From: Saprospiraceae bacterium
Lineage (GTDB): Bacteria > Bacteroidota > Bacteroidia > Chitinophagales > Saprospiraceae
Assembly: GCA_016710265.1 (NCBI GenBank)
Contig: JADJJL010000001.1
Coordinates: 620,001-684,000, forward strand
DNA length: 64,000 nucleotides
Direction: 5' to 3'
This document shows, piece after piece, positions 63,056-64,000 of the stretch; the first letter of the stretch is position 1, and every line of letters starts with the position of its first letter. The notes below the pieces were generated by a model. That model did not search any database, was not told where the DNA came from, and worked only from the letters and a program-made list of their open reading frames with translations. The position numbers and the translations under genes are program-made.

Positions 63056-64000
63056 GCTCGGACTAATTATTAATAAGGAATACTCTACTCGAGTAAAAAA
63101 TAAAAAATTTATTCTAACTACTTTGCTGACCCCACTCGGCTTTTTACTGTTCTTTGTGGTGGTGGTTTTTATATTTAGTCATGAAAGTGATAAGACTTAT
63201 AAAGTGGCTATCTTAGATCAAAGTGGTACAGAAATTGTCATGCCTGAGAGTAACAGTCGATTCATTTTTACTGAATCGAACTTACCTCTTGACAGTTTAA
63301 AATCTCAATGTAAAAATTCAGAAATAGACGCTGTCTGGCTTCTTCCCAAATTTACCGGTGTTGATGTAAAGCATTATAGTACCTATTACTATACAGATAA
63401 AACATTGGACATAGAAATGGAGTCTCGACTCAGCAAATACCTCACCCAAAGTATACGAAAGTATAAAATTCAACAACTCCAACTCAATCAGACTGAATTG
63501 GATAAATTAAATACTGAAATCATCATTGATCCGGAACCAGTACAAGAAAACGTGCAAGACAAATCAAGTTATACTTCCAAAATTGCGACCATCTTAGGTG
63601 GCATTATGGGATACGTGATATTTTTCATTATCTTTTTATATGGCGCTGCAGTAATGAGGGCAGTTACTGAAGAAAAAATTAATAGAATTGTGGAGGTCAT
63701 AATTTCATCTGCCAGCAGCACCGAATTAATGCTGGGTAAAATTATTGGAGTAGGTTTGGTTGGTCTCACACAAATTGTCATATGGTTGGTGCTCATTCCG
63801 ATCATTTATATTGGAGTCTTGTATTTTGCGGGATTTGATCAAAGTCAACTTCAAAGTATAAGCACCAATATGGATCCCAATGCCATGGACAAAATGGAAG
63901 ACATGCAATTGGTAATCCGTGAATTGGCAAACCTAAATTGGGTTAAAATATTTTTCATTTTTCTTCTCTATTTTATTGGAGGATATGTAATTTATGCAGC
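63048..64000 (+). CDS. ABC-2-type permease (NatB-like), truncated by the window edge
   Basis: The partner of the preceding ATPase; the frame is open to the end of the window (317 codons visible). It starts with KLGLIINKEYSTRVKNKKF and a membrane helix (about 24-45), then a large extracytoplasmic domain (about 46-180, with a coiled region near 130-150), then a helix run containing GAAVMRAVTEEKINRIVEVIISSASSTELMLGKIIGVG, the conserved ABC-2 coupling segment. Two more helices follow before the edge. Confidence 0.93.
   Translation, partial: MNKLGLIINKEYSTRVKNKKFILTTLLTPLGFLLFFVVVVFIFSHESDKTYKVAILDQSGTEIVMPESNSRFIFTESNLPLDSLKSQCKNSEIDAVWLLPKFTGVDVKHYSTYYYTDKTLDIEMESRLSKYLTQSIRKYKIQQLQLNQTELDKLNTEIIIDPEPVQENVQDKSSYTSKIATILGGIMGYVIFFIIFLYGAAVMRAVTEEKINRIVEVIISSASSTELMLGKIIGVGLVGLTQIVIWLVLIPIIYIGVLYFAGFDQSQLQSISTNMDPNAMDKMEDMQLVIRELANLNWVKIFFIFLLYFIGGYVIYA

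Overview
The window is a stretch of an AT-rich bacterial chromosome that belongs to the Bacteroidota, most likely a Saprospiraceae-type lineage (inference). The pointers are C-terminal type IX secretion signals (type A on the M36 protease, type B on the 1180-residue CSLREA protein), a GLPGLI-family protein beside a TonB-dependent-type barrel, a eukaryote-like citrate synthase, atpD-atpC apart from the other ATP synthase genes, Rho with a long N-terminal insertion, and promoter-like TAnnTTTG boxes. Most of it is housekeeping sequence in short operons. I see no tRNA, rRNA, CRISPR array or prophage.

Layout. 1-4.0 kb: rpiB, a secreted M28 peptidase and a POT peptide transporter, closed by a 28-bp palindromic terminator. 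4.0-7.5 kb (minus): an adaptor/permease/ATPase ABC exporter whose permease gene is frameshifted. 7.7-9.7 kb: a secreted metzincin-like protein with an unusual zinc motif, and pcm. 9.8-12.7 kb: a phosphohexomutase and an MltD-like lytic transglycosylase. 12.7-13.75 kb: a gene-free repeat field with nested inverted repeats. 13.75-19.4 kb: rnpA, rpmH, rho, serS, a YugP-like peptidase and frr. 19.5-21.5 kb: an orphan gene and a REP-associated tyrosine transposase (RAYT), preceded by three 136-bp tandem units that each carry the REP palindrome and the first codons of the transposase itself. 21.5-24.6 kb (minus): citrate synthase, gcvH, VanZ, TonB. 24.8-31.8 kb: pckA, a TMTC-like TPR membrane protein, a flavin reductase/Crp pair, and a cyanophycin-synthetase-like Mur ligase that lacks the ATP-grasp domain. 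31.8-38.7 kb (minus): a heavy-metal-domain/barrel pair, the giant CSLREA protein, lipA and a barrel-like protein. 38.8-43.1 kb: a DUF7033 deacetylase-like protein, rlmN, atpC and atpD. 43.2-51.3 kb: a DUF5691 protein, a TonB-dependent-type barrel with a GLPGLI protein, a PadR/PspC pair and two unrecognised proteins. 51.4-64 kb: the M36 protease, rlmB, a TraB/GumN protein, a gamma-carbonic anhydrase, a second RAYT split at an A8 run, a lipoprotein, rluB-type synthase and dnaB, an AT-rich gap with DnaA-box-like 9-mers, a secreted coiled-coil protein, and an ABC-2 exporter running off the right edge.

How the genes work together. Several clusters are concerned with handling extracellular protein: secreted M28 and M36 peptidases, a di/tripeptide importer, and barrel/TonB machinery. 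Central carbon metabolism is represented by citrate synthase, PEP carboxykinase, gcvH and lipA (lipoyl synthase supplies the cofactor that GcvH carries). The most unusual features are the RAYT locus with its self-derived tandem leader units, the CphA-like ligase without ATP-grasp, the homopolymer-split second RAYT, the nested inverted-repeat island, and the candidate DnaA-box region next to dnaB.
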